From contig DASPGX010000021.1 in the NCBI GenBank assembly GCA_035620375.1, positions 1 through 25,278 of the forward strand: a DNA stretch of 25,278 nt, in the 5' to 3' direction. How positions within the stretch are numbered: the first letter of the stretch is position 1; each line of letters begins with the position of its first letter. Shown piece after piece: positions 6,947 to 13,597 of the stretch. This DNA is from DASPGX01 sp035620375. Its GTDB lineage: Bacteria > Patescibacteriota > Minisyncoccia > 2-02-FULL-40-12 > GWA2-44-9. Position numbers and translations under genes: made by a program. Under the pieces are notes generated by a model. It did no database searches, was not told where the DNA came from, and worked only from the letters and a program-made list of their open reading frames with translations.

Positions 6947-8323
6947 TCAGGCAGGCTGCACCACGACGCGGACGAACCGGTCCGGCGTCAGGTACTTGCG
7001 GGCGGCACCGCGCACGTCCTCCGGCGTCACCGCCTTCAGCCGCGAGCGGTAGCCCTGGAACCGCTCCAGCTCTTCGTCGCCGTTGGCGATGTACGACAGG
7101 ATGAGCTCCGAGAGCTCTCCCGGATTGTACCGGTAGTTCTCCAGGAACGCGTCCAGCAGGTAATCGCGGCAATCCTGCACATGCCGGCGGAACGCGAGCG
7201 AATCGTCGTCCGGCAGACGCTTAAGGTCGGCCAGCACGCGACCGGTCAGCTCGTCCGCATGCGCACGGCCTCCGCGGGTGGCGAACCACAGGCTGAACGT
7301 ACCGTGCGTGGAAGTCGCATCCCATCCGGGCTCCGGATGGTACACCCCTCCCGGAAGCAGGATGTTCCCTTCGCGGACGATGTCCTCCGTCCGGCCGTCC
7401 ATGACTTCGCCGAGGACGTCCAGGGCGCAGGCGTCCGGCGTAAGAAACGGCTCCGTCGGCCACAGCAGGAGGACGTGGGTCATCCCCAGCCCGGGCCGCT
7501 CGATGACCTGCTCCCGGACGCCGGTGAGCTCAGGCACGATATCCCCGGGGTCCACGACGGCACGCGGTGCCGGCTCCCACGCGGGGAGCTGGTCCAGCTC
7601 CGCGTCGCGGATCATCTTTTCCGTCTCCAGCGGGTCGGGGCCGAGCATGACGATGCGCATCTTTCCGGGAACGTAATGTCCCTGCGCCCAACCCTTGAGC
7701 CGGCCCAGCTTCACCGTAGCGAGCTGGGCGGGTTCCGAGTCGCCGAAGCGGCGTGCCGGATTGGTCCGGTAGAGCAGCCGCATGCCGGCCTTGGTGGCGA
7801 TGAGGAACGGGTCGTCGTTGTTCAGTCCCGTTTCATTATCCACCGCGGGCTTCTCAATGCGGAAACCGTGCAGGTCCAGAACGGTCTTGTCGTGGTCCAT
7901 CCGCCGTAGGGCGTACATGCCGTCGCGGATGACCTGTGCAAAGGTTCCGAAAACGGTCTCCATGTACTTCCTGCGCAGAAGGTCGGCGTGGCCGTATCCG
8001 GTATGGCTGTGCATCGTGAAGATGTTGATGCCCGGACCGTGTGAGCCGCCCAGATACCGCCGGAGAACGCGGTTCACCTCTTCATCGGTGACCGGCTTAC
8101 GGCGGTTCTTTTCCTGCGCGGCGAACCGCTCGGCAAGCCGGACGGGTGCGCCCCTGCAGATGATGTGCTCCGTCAGGTGCGCGGCGCCGTCCAGCCATTC
8201 GGGGTCGTCGCGGGTACCCACCGTGAAACCGATGAGGCTCGTATTGAGCGTGCGGTTGGTGATGTTCACCGCTTCCAGCCCGTTGTCGTACTGCTGGAAC
8301 TTAGGCTTGTTATCGGTCGCCAT
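6947..8323 (-). CDS. M16 family zinc metallopeptidase (insulinase/processing-peptidase type)
   Basis: A 458-residue protein with the inverted zinc motif HxxEH in GAAHLTEHIICRG (H49, E52, H53). The preceding FTVGTRDDPEWLDG matches the usual start of M16 domains. The third ligand is probably E157 in IEKPAVDNE, about 104 residues after the HxxEH instead of the usual 76 or so; the extra residues fall around 63-110, where SHGPGINIFTMHSHTGYGH replaces the usual short loop. Length and the C-terminal half fit a two-domain M16 unit. No signal peptide is visible, so it probably acts in the cytoplasm on peptides. The start is supported by the purine-rich GGAAGGGGGG just upstream. Confidence 0.88.
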   Translation of the reverse strand: MATDNKPKFQQYDNGLEAVNITNRTLNTSLIGFTVGTRDDPEWLDGAAHLTEHIICRGAPVRLAERFAAQEKNRRKPVTDEEVNRVLRRYLGGSHGPGINIFTMHSHTGYGHADLLRRKYMETVFGTFAQVIRDGMYALRRMDHDKTVLDLHGFRIEKPAVDNETGLNNDDPFLIATKAGMRLLYRTNPARRFGDSEPAQLATVKLGRLKGWAQGHYVPGKMRIVMLGPDPLETEKMIRDAELDQLPAWEPAPRAVVDPGDIVPELTGVREQVIERPGLGMTHVLLLWPTEPFLTPDACALDVLGEVMDGRTEDIVREGNILLPGGVYHPEPGWDATSTHGTFSLWFATRGGRAHADELTGRVLADLKRLPDDDSLAFRRHVQDCRDYLLDAFLENYRYNPGELSELILSYIANGDEELERFQGYRSRLKAVTPEDVRGAARKYLTPDRFVRVVVQPA

Positions 8324-8364
8324 GACTCACCCCCCTTCCTTCGACCTCTATTTTCAGCGAACCT

Positions 8365-8401
8365 GCCTGCCCACAGGCAGGCTTGTCTGCCGTAGGTAGA
8401 C
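8365..8401. repeat. Two adjacent REP-like hairpins upstream of the M16 gene
   Basis: GCCTGCC and GGCAGGC pair across CACA (8365-8382). GTCTGCC and GGTAGAC then pair across GTA with one mismatch (8385-8401). The first shares its arms with the 22-bp palindrome at 5167. They lie between the M16 gene and the terminator at 8421. Confidence 0.6.
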
Positions 8402-8420
8402 GATGGAAAAACGGTAAACG

Positions 8421-8451
8421 AAAAGGCCCCGTGCTTCAAGCAACCGGGGCC
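8421..8451 (-). terminator. Terminator of the 223/110-residue operon
   Basis: GGCCCCG (8425-8431) pairs with CGGGGCC (8445-8451), with a further TGC/GCA pairing inside. On the minus strand the stem is followed by TTTTCGTTT. It begins ten bases after the stop codon at 8461. Confidence 0.88.
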
Positions 8452-8460
8452 TCGCTGCGC

Positions 8461-8793
8461 TCAGTACGGACAGGGAACCGCCACCGGATATCCCGGCACG
8501 TAGACGGGCCGGCCCCAGGCGTCGTACGCCAGGTAGCCGTTCACCCATGCGGTGCACACCGGCCGGTAATACCCGTATCCGAACCGGTATCCGTATCCGC
8601 CGTAGCGGTAGTACGGACGGTACTGCCGGTTCGGCCCGTGGTACGGACGGACATACGGACGGAAGTGCCGTTGCGCACGGTAGCTCCGGCCGTCCGGACG
8701 CGGATGGCGTCTGCGTGCGCCGTCTCCGGCATCCGCGGGCATCGCCCACGAAACCGCGACGGCAAGCAACAGACCGATGAGCAGCCGCCGCAT
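8461..8793 (-). CDS. Secreted Arg/Tyr/Gly-rich small protein, function unknown
   Basis: A 110-residue protein with a clear signal peptide (MRRLLIGLLLAVAVSWAMPADAG, cleavage probably after ADA at about residue 22). The mature chain is dominated by arginine, tyrosine, proline and glycine: a basic stretch (RRRHPRPDGRSYRAQRHFRP), then YRYGGYGYRFGYGYYRP, then a less biased end with two cysteines (VCTAW, VPCPY). This composition suggests an unfolded or surface-adhesive chain rather than an enzyme; that is inference. The start codon follows the stop of the 223-residue gene by two bases, so the two are translated from one mRNA and may act together in the envelope. Confidence 0.75.
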   Translation of the reverse strand: MRRLLIGLLLAVAVSWAMPADAGDGARRRHPRPDGRSYRAQRHFRPYVRPYHGPNRQYRPYYRYGGYGYRFGYGYYRPVCTAWVNGYLAYDAWGRPVYVPGYPVAVPCPY

Positions 8794-8795
8794 CG

Positions 8796-9467
8796 TCAGT
8801 CCTTGTCGGGATGAATGGTCAGCGTGCCGTACGGCAGCCGGTACTCTCCCGGCGGGAGCTTTTCGTTCGGCGCAGGGCCGATGATGAGCGTTCCCAGCGG
8901 CGTCCGGTAGATTCCGTCCGGCAGGGGCGCCGGTTCCGCGCGCTCCTCGAACCGGTACCTGAGGTCATCTCGGCGCGTGCCCGGCTCGTACGGCTTGGGC
9001 TGGTCGTACCAGGCGTCGCGGGACGTCAGGCCGGGATCCGGCCCGAACCAGTTGCCGCCGCACGGCGCGACCTTCGCACCGTCCGGACCCTCGGTGGGAA
9101 TCCGCTGGCGCGGGTTGCAGTCGATGTACACGGGTTCGTCCGCGCTCTTGGCGGCGTCCACGGCGTCGTAGTACTCCTGCGGGTCCACGACTTGGAACTC
9201 CAGTTCGGCCGGGGGCGGCTGCGCCATCGGCGGAGCCTCGGCACCCTGAACCTGATCGGGAAGCGGGGGTTGAGCGGGAGCCGCCGGCTCCGCATACCCC
9301 TGGTCCTGTACCGGAGCCTGGACCTGTCCCTTGTTGGACAAGTACAGGAAGGCCAGAAAGAACGCAGCCACTGCCGCTACCAGTGCGGCAACACGGAACC
9401 CGGCGACTCCGGGTCCTTCCGGAGCCTGCGCGTCTTCGGGCACCGGTCCGTCATCTTCACCATGCAT
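8796..9467 (-). CDS. Membrane-anchored protein with a duplicated C-terminal motif, function unknown
   Basis: A 223-residue protein not recognised. Residues 1-22 are acidic and cytoplasmic; residues about 24-43 (FRVAALVAAVAAFFLAFLYL) form a membrane anchor. A long Pro/Gln/Ala-rich linker (about 47-95) leads to an extracytoplasmic part with two cysteines (YIDCNPRQ, APCGGNW). The C-terminus contains two copies of one motif: LPDGIYRTPLGTLIIGP (about 182-198) and LPPGEYRLPYGTLTIHP (about 204-220). The start is fixed by AAAGGAGGT four bases before the ATG, and the promoter is at 9507-9534. It forms an operon with the 110-residue secreted protein. Confidence 0.75.
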   Translation of the reverse strand: MHGEDDGPVPEDAQAPEGPGVAGFRVAALVAAVAAFFLAFLYLSNKGQVQAPVQDQGYAEPAAPAQPPLPDQVQGAEAPPMAQPPPAELEFQVVDPQEYYDAVDAAKSADEPVYIDCNPRQRIPTEGPDGAKVAPCGGNWFGPDPGLTSRDAWYDQPKPYEPGTRRDDLRYRFEERAEPAPLPDGIYRTPLGTLIIGPAPNEKLPPGEYRLPYGTLTIHPDKD

Positions 9468-9504
9468 GTGAACCTCCTTTGTTCGGGTTCAGTCAGACTG
9501 GCGC

Positions 9505-9975
9505 CTACAGTACCATTATTCTCGGACGTGACAAGGTCGCCCGCGCGCTCATCCGCGGGTACCGTTTGACTACGTGCCGGGGCAGAAACAACTTGATGAA
9601 CCGGCGCTGTGAGCGGGTGAACCGGCGCGAAAGTATGCCTTCCAGTTGCAGGACATGCCGCTCGGAGGTCTTTCCGAGCACGACGTGCGCAAGCTCGTGA
9701 ATCAGCGTGTCGACCTCATCATCACGGGTCCGGTTCGCATCCCGCGCAGGGTTTATGAAGATATGCACGTACCGGCCCGAAGGATGAATCTCCGGATCCA
9801 TGAGGCCCCGGATGGCCTGCCGGTGGGGGTCGTCCGGATTCACCAACCGCCGCTTGCGCTTGATGCGGATGGTTTCCTTACGGAGAAAGTGTACGAATTG
9901 CCGGAAGAACCAGTCCGTGAGGCGGTCCCCGCTCTTCAGTAGGCCGGGCTCGGTTTTTCGGGGTTTACGGTACAT
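9505..9975 (-). CDS. Small HELAH zinc metalloprotease-like protein
   Basis: A 156-residue, very basic protein with the zincin motif HELAH (LIHELAHVVLG, H93, E94, H97). The third ligand is probably E112 in VLQLEGIL. Preceding it, RYVHIFINPARDANRTRDDEVDTLIHE resembles the strand and lead-in of SprT-like or ImmA/IrrE-like metalloproteases. No signal peptide is visible, so it is probably cytoplasmic; the many Arg/Lys residues could allow nucleic-acid binding. Its 3' end holds the promoter of the next operon. No promoter or ribosome binding site was recognised upstream. Confidence 0.72.
   Translation of the reverse strand: MYRKPRKTEPGLLKSGDRLTDWFFRQFVHFLRKETIRIKRKRRLVNPDDPHRQAIRGLMDPEIHPSGRYVHIFINPARDANRTRDDEVDTLIHELAHVVLGKTSERHVLQLEGILSRRFTRSQRRFIKLFLPRHVVKRYPRMSARATLSRPRIMVL
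9507..9534 (-). promoter_or_regulatory. Promoter of the 223/110-residue operon
   Basis: On the minus strand TTGTCA (9529-9534) and TACTGT (9507-9512) lie 16 bases apart, with TGG before the -10 box. It is embedded in the last codons of the upstream metalloprotease gene. The predicted leader is about 33 bases and carries a strong AAAGGAGGT site. Confidence 0.55.
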
Positions 9976-10032
9976 GGTTTCCGGGGTGTGTGGGCGGCAT
10001 GGTAGTCGCCGGCCCCGGCGGGGTCAAATTGA

Positions 10033-10065
10033 CAAAGAATGACTCACGTGGTGAGTCATTCTTTG
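10033..10065 (-). terminator. 15-bp perfect hairpin, probable terminator of the VIT1/DUF378 genes
   Basis: A perfect 15-bp stem (10033-10047 with 10051-10065) and a GTG/CAC loop lie 20 bases after the stop at 10086. Neither strand has a clean U-tract after the stem (minus strand: TCAATTTG), so termination is likely but not certain. Confidence 0.55.
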
Positions 10066-10085
10066 AAAAACCCTGACCTCAGAAT

Positions 10086-10298
10086 CTACATCTGTCCGCC
10101 CATACTCCCCGCTCCGCACTCCTTGCAGAGCTTCTTGTGTCCCAACAGTTCCCAGACGGCCGAAAGACCGACCAGGATGTACACCAGCTGCGCAAGGCGG
10201 AACGGCAGATACTGTCCGATGCCGAAACCGAACGCTTCGGCGAGCCAGTTCAGGCCGCCGACGATAAGCAGAAGAAAGGTGATTTTGTGCAAACTCAC
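10086..10298 (-). CDS. DUF378-type small membrane protein
   Basis: About 70 residues with two membrane helices. KITFLLLIVGGLNWLAEAFGFG and LVYILVGLSAVWELLG match the DUF378 pattern (a first helix ending GGLNW, a second beginning YILVGL). The C-terminus adds KKLCKECGAGSMGGQM with a CxxC pair. I prefer the GTG at 10298, which has AAAGGGGG eight bases upstream and gives the family-like start SLHKITFLLL; a GTG at 10307 is the alternative. It follows the VIT1-type gene by about 45 bases and probably shares its transcript. The molecular role is unknown. Confidence 0.75.
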   Translation of the reverse strand: MSLHKITFLLLIVGGLNWLAEAFGFGIGQYLPFRLAQLVYILVGLSAVWELLGHKKLCKECGAGSMGGQM

Positions 10299-10343
10299 GT
10301 GCGACACCCCCTTTCTGCGGAATGTTCCGGATTCATATGCGCA

Positions 10344-10820
10344 TCACAGCGACGCGAGGACGGTCCGCGCCACAAATATGCCGAGTCCGATTGCCAGTCC
10401 TCCGACAACCAGCATCCGTATCCCCCGCTGAAGCGGCCGGACGCGGGACAACCGGGCTGATACTACACCGAGGGCAAACAGTGCGGCCAATGAAAAGCCC
10501 ACCGACCAGGGAAATGCATGTGACGGAAACGCAAAGAAATACGGCGCAAGGACCAATGCACCCGCGCCGAGGTACGCCAGGAACATCACCGTTCCGCCGG
10601 CGACGAGGGGAATCACGGAACTCCGCCGGCGCGTCCGGTATTCCTGGACCGAAGACTCGGAAAGAAAGCTGCCTACGGCCATGGAAAACGCTTCGGAGAA
10701 GATGAGCACGATGCCGGTCAGCAGAAGCGTCGGACTGGCGATGTCGCTCGCGGCGATACCGGAAATGAACCCGACCGTGGAGACGAGTCCGTCCTCAACG
10801 CCGAACACCAGATTGCGCAT
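10344..10820 (-). CDS. VIT1/CCC1 family transporter (iron/manganese type)
   Basis: About 158 residues and four to five membrane helices. The signature EDGLVSTVGFISGIAASD at the N-terminus and FSEAFSMAVGSFLSESSVQEY around residues 43-63 match the VIT1/CCC1 family, whose members move Fe2+ or Mn2+ out of the cytosol. The start is the ATG at 10820 because GGGGGAGGG lies just upstream and a TATAAT box lies at 10845-10850; a longer reading frame from a GTG at 10865 would start upstream of the promoter. It is shorter than many family members (about 220-230 residues), so the cytoplasmic metal-binding region is reduced or absent. Confidence 0.85.
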   Translation of the reverse strand: MRNLVFGVEDGLVSTVGFISGIAASDIASPTLLLTGIVLIFSEAFSMAVGSFLSESSVQEYRTRRRSSVIPLVAGGTVMFLAYLGAGALVLAPYFFAFPSHAFPWSVGFSLAALFALGVVSARLSRVRPLQRGIRMLVVGGLAIGLGIFVARTVLASL

Positions 10821-10844
10821 GAATCCCTCCCCCTTCACATCCCT

Positions 10845-10873
10845 ATTATACCGCAATCCCCACACTCACAGAA
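10845..10873 (-). promoter_or_regulatory. Promoter of the VIT1-type transporter gene
   Basis: A perfect TATAAT (10845-10850) sits 17 bases from TTCTGT (10868-10873), a weak -35 box placed inside one arm of the 19-bp inverted repeat. The leader is about 18-25 bases and contains a strong ribosome binding site. Confidence 0.6.
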
Positions 10874-10931
10874 CGAAAAGGCGGTCCTGAGGACCGCCTC
10901 GCTCACCAGGAGTCGTTCTGTGAGTGTGGGG
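10858..10931. repeat. 19-bp perfect inverted repeat enclosing a terminator
   Basis: The arms are 10858-10876 and 10913-10931, each starting or ending with the word CCCCACACTCACAG or its complement, and match perfectly over 19 bases. The 36 bases between contain the hairpin at 10880-10898. The whole is one nested stem between the EamA stop codon and the VIT1 promoter. Confidence 0.85.
10880..10898 (-). terminator. Terminator of the EEP-Maf-EamA operon
   Basis: GGCGGTCC and GGACCGCC pair across a TGA/TCA loop and, on the minus strand, are followed by TTTTCGTT. The hairpin lies within the larger 19-bp inverted repeat. Confidence 0.8.
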
Positions 10932-10932
10932 A

Positions 10933-11355
10933 CTAAGGGGGCGTCGCCCGCAAGGTGACGATGACGCCGATGAGGATGGTGATGATGCCCACCCACTGCA
11001 TGGGCGGCATCGGCTTGATGAGCAGGTGAACCAGGACGCCGGACACGATGAAATGGGCGGCAACCAGGCCTTCCACGACCGCCGCGTGTCCCGGTGCGTT
11101 GCCGATGGCGGCGAAGATGCACAACGAACCGATGACGAACATGGTCGCGGCTATCAGCCCGTCCGTCAGCGACTGGGTTGTGAACCGGGAAATCTCGGAC
11201 CTGCCGAAGCCCAGCAGGAGCAGGACGACCGTATAGACGACCACCTGCAGGAACGCCGCATTGTAGGGCCCGTGCACCGGCGTCGCCCTGGCGACGAAGT
11301 ACGTGCCGAAGCCGTACAGGAACATCGCTCCGACCGCGAGCATGCGCCAGTCCAT
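10933..11355 (-). CDS. Half-size EamA/EmrE-like membrane transporter
   Basis: About 140 residues from the ATG at 11355, with five hydrophobic segments (MLAVGAMFLYGFGTYFVARA, FLQVVVYTVVLLLLGFG, GLIAATMFVIGSLCIFAAIG, VEGLVAAHFIVSGVLVHLL, WVGIITILIGVIVTL). This fits a single EamA repeat, the half-size form that should work as a dimer to move small molecules across the inner membrane. The start is chosen because the ATG lies one base after the Maf stop codon, so the genes are translationally coupled. A longer frame from 11433 would overlap Maf by about 77 bases and adds residues unlike a membrane protein. Substrate unknown. Confidence 0.78.
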   Translation of the reverse strand: MDWRMLAVGAMFLYGFGTYFVARATPVHGPYNAAFLQVVVYTVVLLLLGFGRSEISRFTTQSLTDGLIAATMFVIGSLCIFAAIGNAPGHAAVVEGLVAAHFIVSGVLVHLLIKPMPPMQWVGIITILIGVIVTLRATPP

Positions 11356-11356
11356 G

Positions 11357-11980
11357 TCATTTCTCCGCGGCGTCCCTGAGGAGCAGCCTGACCAGCCGTC
11401 CCGGGAGCCCCTGAATGGTTTCGGCGTCGCCATCGATGCCCAGCACGTGGTCTTTCATGAGCGGATGCTCGATGAGAAATCCGCCGGCGGAGCCGTAGAA
11501 CGCCGGCTCCTTCACGATGGCATCGAGCTCAAGGTCCGAGAACGGGCTGAACGATACGCTCGCTGCATCCGTTGCCGAACCGCTCCAGCCGAAATAGCCG
11601 GTCCCGGGTCCGCCCGCCGGCACCGCGTGCGTACGGTGGACCCAAACCGAGGTCACCGCAGTCACGGGAGCATATCCGTAGCTGATGGCGAAACGGCGGA
11701 GCTCAGCCGGATCCCGGGGCTTCTCACGGATTTCGCCCTCCCACACGGCAACCGTGTCGGCGGTCACCACGATGGCGTCATCCGAAAGCAGTTTGGCGAC
11801 CGCTTCGTTCTTCGCCCGGGCGATTGCCATGGTAAGCGCGGCCGGGCCCGGATAACGAATGGCCTTCTCGTCGATGGCGGGATTCACGACCGTCAGACTC
11901 GTGCCGGGAGGCAGGACGCCGCGAAGAATTTCGGCCCGGCGCGGCGACTGAGACGCAAGAATGATGCGCGGATTTGCCAA
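11357..11980 (-). CDS. maf: Maf family nucleotide pyrophosphatase
   Basis: A 207-residue Maf/HAM1-fold protein that hydrolyses non-canonical or excess nucleoside triphosphates to monophosphates. Diagnostic motifs are LASQSPRRAEIL at residues 8-19, VTADTVAVWEGEIREKPRD at about 72-90 (the catalytic Asp lies in ADT), and GSAGGFLIEHP with QGLPGRLV near the C-terminus. The start is a TTG at 11980, supported by GGAGGA a few bases upstream that overlaps the stop region of the EEP gene. The middle region (about 110-145) is longer than in typical Maf proteins and glycine-rich. It lies in an operon with the EEP and EamA genes. Confidence 0.87.
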   Translation of the reverse strand: MANPRIILASQSPRRAEILRGVLPPGTSLTVVNPAIDEKAIRYPGPAALTMAIARAKNEAVAKLLSDDAIVVTADTVAVWEGEIREKPRDPAELRRFAISYGYAPVTAVTSVWVHRTHAVPAGGPGTGYFGWSGSATDAASVSFSPFSDLELDAIVKEPAFYGSAGGFLIEHPLMKDHVLGIDGDAETIQGLPGRLVRLLLRDAAEK

Positions 11981-11989
11981 GGCTCCTCC

Positions 11990-12760
11990 TCACCAGTCCA
12001 AGTCCGCGCAGAGCGCGGCATGGTCGGACGCCAGATCGGGCATGACCGTGAACGCGAGAACCTTCACGCCCCGGGCGAACACGTAGTCCGCCCACGGGTC
12101 CCAGCCCGGCTTTTCGTAGTGGCGGTACAGCGGCGTCCTCGTCGTGGAGAACGCGCCGTCCCGCACCATCTCGCGGTCGAACTTCTCCCGCAGGATGCGG
12201 TACGACTCGGTTCCGGGATGGATGTTGAAGTCCCCGCAGAGCAGGAACGGCCCGGACACGGAATCCAGGAACTTCGCGATGCTCCGCGACTGCTCCAGGC
12301 GCTCCGGCGTATCGTCCTTGCCGTCGCCCTCCCACAGTCCGTGGTAGTTCGCGACCGTGAGCGTTCGTCCGGAACCGTTGCCCAGAACGACGTACTGCAG
12401 CTTGCGCGGTGAGATGACCTTGCTCCCGTATTCGCGGGGCTTTTCCGGCGTGTGAATGACCACGTCGCCCACGAAGTGCACCGGCAGGTTCCTGCGGACG
12501 AACGTCGCGACGCTCATGCGGTCGGGATTGTCGGACCAGACGGCGAAATAACCCTCGTGGTCCGGCAGAACCTTGCGCGTGCGTTCCAGCAGGTCCCAGC
12601 GTACGTACTCGTCAGGATGCTGGGACTCCCGGTACGCCTGCGACGTATCGTGCATTTCCTGCAGGCAGAAGATGCCGGTTTCGGACGCGTTGCGGGTGAG
12701 GAAGTGCATCAGAGGATGCATCGCACGCCCGCCCCACGTATTCAGGGAGATGACTCGCAC
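11990..12760 (-). CDS. Endonuclease/exonuclease/phosphatase (EEP) family protein
   Basis: About 256 residues with the EEP metal-dependent phosphodiesterase motifs in order: VISLNTWGG (Asn), IFCLQEMHD (metal-binding Glu), VANYHGLW, LLCGDFNIHP (the GDFN signature), WADYVFARG, and LASDHAALCADL (catalytic His). I prefer the GTG at 12760, which has AAGGAGG five bases upstream; the frame stays open to a TTG at 12784. There is no signal peptide, so it acts inside the cell. The substrate could be a nucleic acid, a nucleotide or a sugar phosphate. First gene of an operon with maf and the EamA gene, transcribed from 12798-12826. Confidence 0.87.
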   Translation of the reverse strand: MRVISLNTWGGRAMHPLMHFLTRNASETGIFCLQEMHDTSQAYRESQHPDEYVRWDLLERTRKVLPDHEGYFAVWSDNPDRMSVATFVRRNLPVHFVGDVVIHTPEKPREYGSKVISPRKLQYVVLGNGSGRTLTVANYHGLWEGDGKDDTPERLEQSRSIAKFLDSVSGPFLLCGDFNIHPGTESYRILREKFDREMVRDGAFSTTRTPLYRHYEKPGWDPWADYVFARGVKVLAFTVMPDLASDHAALCADLDW

Positions 12761-12777
12761 ATCGCCTCCTTCATGCT

Positions 12778-12805
12778 TTGACAAAGGTCAGAAGTATGTT
12801 ATATC
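12778..12805 (+). promoter_or_regulatory. Promoter of the zinc-ribbon protein gene
   Basis: TTGACA (12778-12783) and TATATC (12800-12805) are 16 bases apart, with TGT before the -10 box. It overlaps the divergent promoter of the EEP operon. Confidence 0.65.
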
Positions 12806-12826
12806 AAATCCATCGCAATCCATCAA
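12798..12826 (-). promoter_or_regulatory. Promoter of the EEP-Maf-EamA operon
   Basis: On the minus strand TTGATG (12821-12826) and TATAAC (12798-12803) are 17 bases apart, with TGA before the -10 box. The two -10 boxes of the divergent pair overlap almost completely, so only one polymerase can occupy the site at a time. Confidence 0.65.
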
Positions 12827-12835
12827 GGAGGAGCG

Positions 12836-13063
12836 ATGAAAGTCATCCGGAAGGGAAATGGGCGCAAGTCCTGGGCCGGCAAGCGGGTCACCTGCCCGGC
12901 ATGCCAGTGCCAGTTCGCACTGGAAGCGAAGGACCATCTCCGGCTGGTGCCGGACAACAGGGACGGTGATTACTACGAGGTTCCGTGCCCCGAGTGCGGA
13001 CACACCATCGCCGTCGCCGCAGAACTGCTCAACCGCGCTCCGGAGGGCTTGGACCTCGTCTGA
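12836..13063 (+). CDS. Small zinc-ribbon protein
   Basis: A 75-residue basic protein with two knuckles, CPAC (C20, C23, plus C25) and CPEC (C51, C54), that should bind one zinc ion as a zinc ribbon. The N-terminus (KVIRKGNGRKSWAGKRV) is strongly basic. Such small ribbons bind nucleic acid or act as protein adaptors; the role here cannot be read from the sequence. The start is fixed by AAGGAGG at 12825-12831. It is a single-gene unit with its own promoter and a terminator at 13078. Confidence 0.8.
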   Translation: MKVIRKGNGRKSWAGKRVTCPACQCQFALEAKDHLRLVPDNRDGDYYEVPCPECGHTIAVAAELLNRAPEGLDLV

Positions 13064-13077
13064 ACGCCGGGACGGAT

Positions 13078-13108
13078 ACGGGAGCCGCACGGCTCCCGTT
13101 ATTTATTT
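13078..13108. terminator. Bidirectional terminator between convergent genes
   Basis: ACGGGAGCC and GGCTCCCGT form a 9-bp stem with a GCAC loop (13078-13099), followed on the plus strand by TATTTATTT. It lies between the zinc-ribbon gene and the end of the secA operon. Confidence 0.8.
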
Positions 13109-13597
13109 CCGGTGATTACCGACGAGCCATGAACTGGACTGCACCTTACCGCCCCTGCCGATGTTGAACACCATCCGGGTCCCCTGCTCGCGGCAGACCG
13201 CGACCTCGGGAATATTGCCGAGCTTGCGGTCGCCGCCGTTGGCGAATATGTCCGGTTTAATCTTCCGGAGTTCAGCACAGACGCTCATGTCCGCTGCGCC
13301 CGGCCGGTGCGACGTCATCACGACGTCATCCACCCACCGGATATGCGAGAGCAGTTCACGACGCTCCTTGCCCGGCATGAAGACGTATCCCTTCTTCGCG
13401 CGGAGCCAGTGGTCGTTGTTCAGTATGACGACCAGACGGGTACCCAGGGCACGGGCTTCCTGGAACATGCGCATGTGCCCGATGTGCACCGGATCGAATC
13501 CCCCGCTCACCGCAACCAATACTTCACCTTGCTTGGCGAAGTCCCGAGCCTGTTGAGGGGCAACCACGACCTCGCCCGGTTTCAGCTTCTTTTCCAT
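13103..13597 (-). CDS. Cytidylyltransferase-family nucleotidyltransferase (RfaE C-terminal / TagD-like)
   Basis: A 164-residue protein of the HIGH-motif nucleotidyltransferase superfamily. SGGFDPVHIGHMRMFQEAR (residues 31-49) holds the nucleotide-binding HIGH-type motif (H38 to H41). LVVILNNDHWLRAKKG and MPGKERRELLSHIRWVDDVV follow as in heptose-phosphate adenylyltransferases and glycerol-phosphate cytidylyltransferases. The usual C-terminal ISSS/T element appears as QSSSW. It activates a phosphorylated compound, possibly a sugar or polyol for surface glycans; the exact substrate is uncertain. The start overlaps the NUDIX gene by 16 bases, so it is the last gene of the secA operon. Confidence 0.8.
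   Translation of the reverse strand: MEKKLKPGEVVVAPQQARDFAKQGEVLVAVSGGFDPVHIGHMRMFQEARALGTRLVVILNNDHWLRAKKGYVFMPGKERRELLSHIRWVDDVVMTSHRPGAADMSVCAELRKIKPDIFANGGDRKLGNIPEVAVCREQGTRMVFNIGRGGKVQSSSWLVGNHRK

Noticed and set aside
11356..11433. Extended N-terminus of the EamA protein
   Set aside because: It would overlap Maf out of frame and adds a soluble Arg/Ser-rich stretch; the ATG at 11355 next to the Maf stop codon fits better.
13470..13520. GATCGAATCCCCC resembling a tRNA T-arm
   Set aside because: It is inside the nucleotidyltransferase HIGH-motif coding region and no cloverleaf can be built around it.
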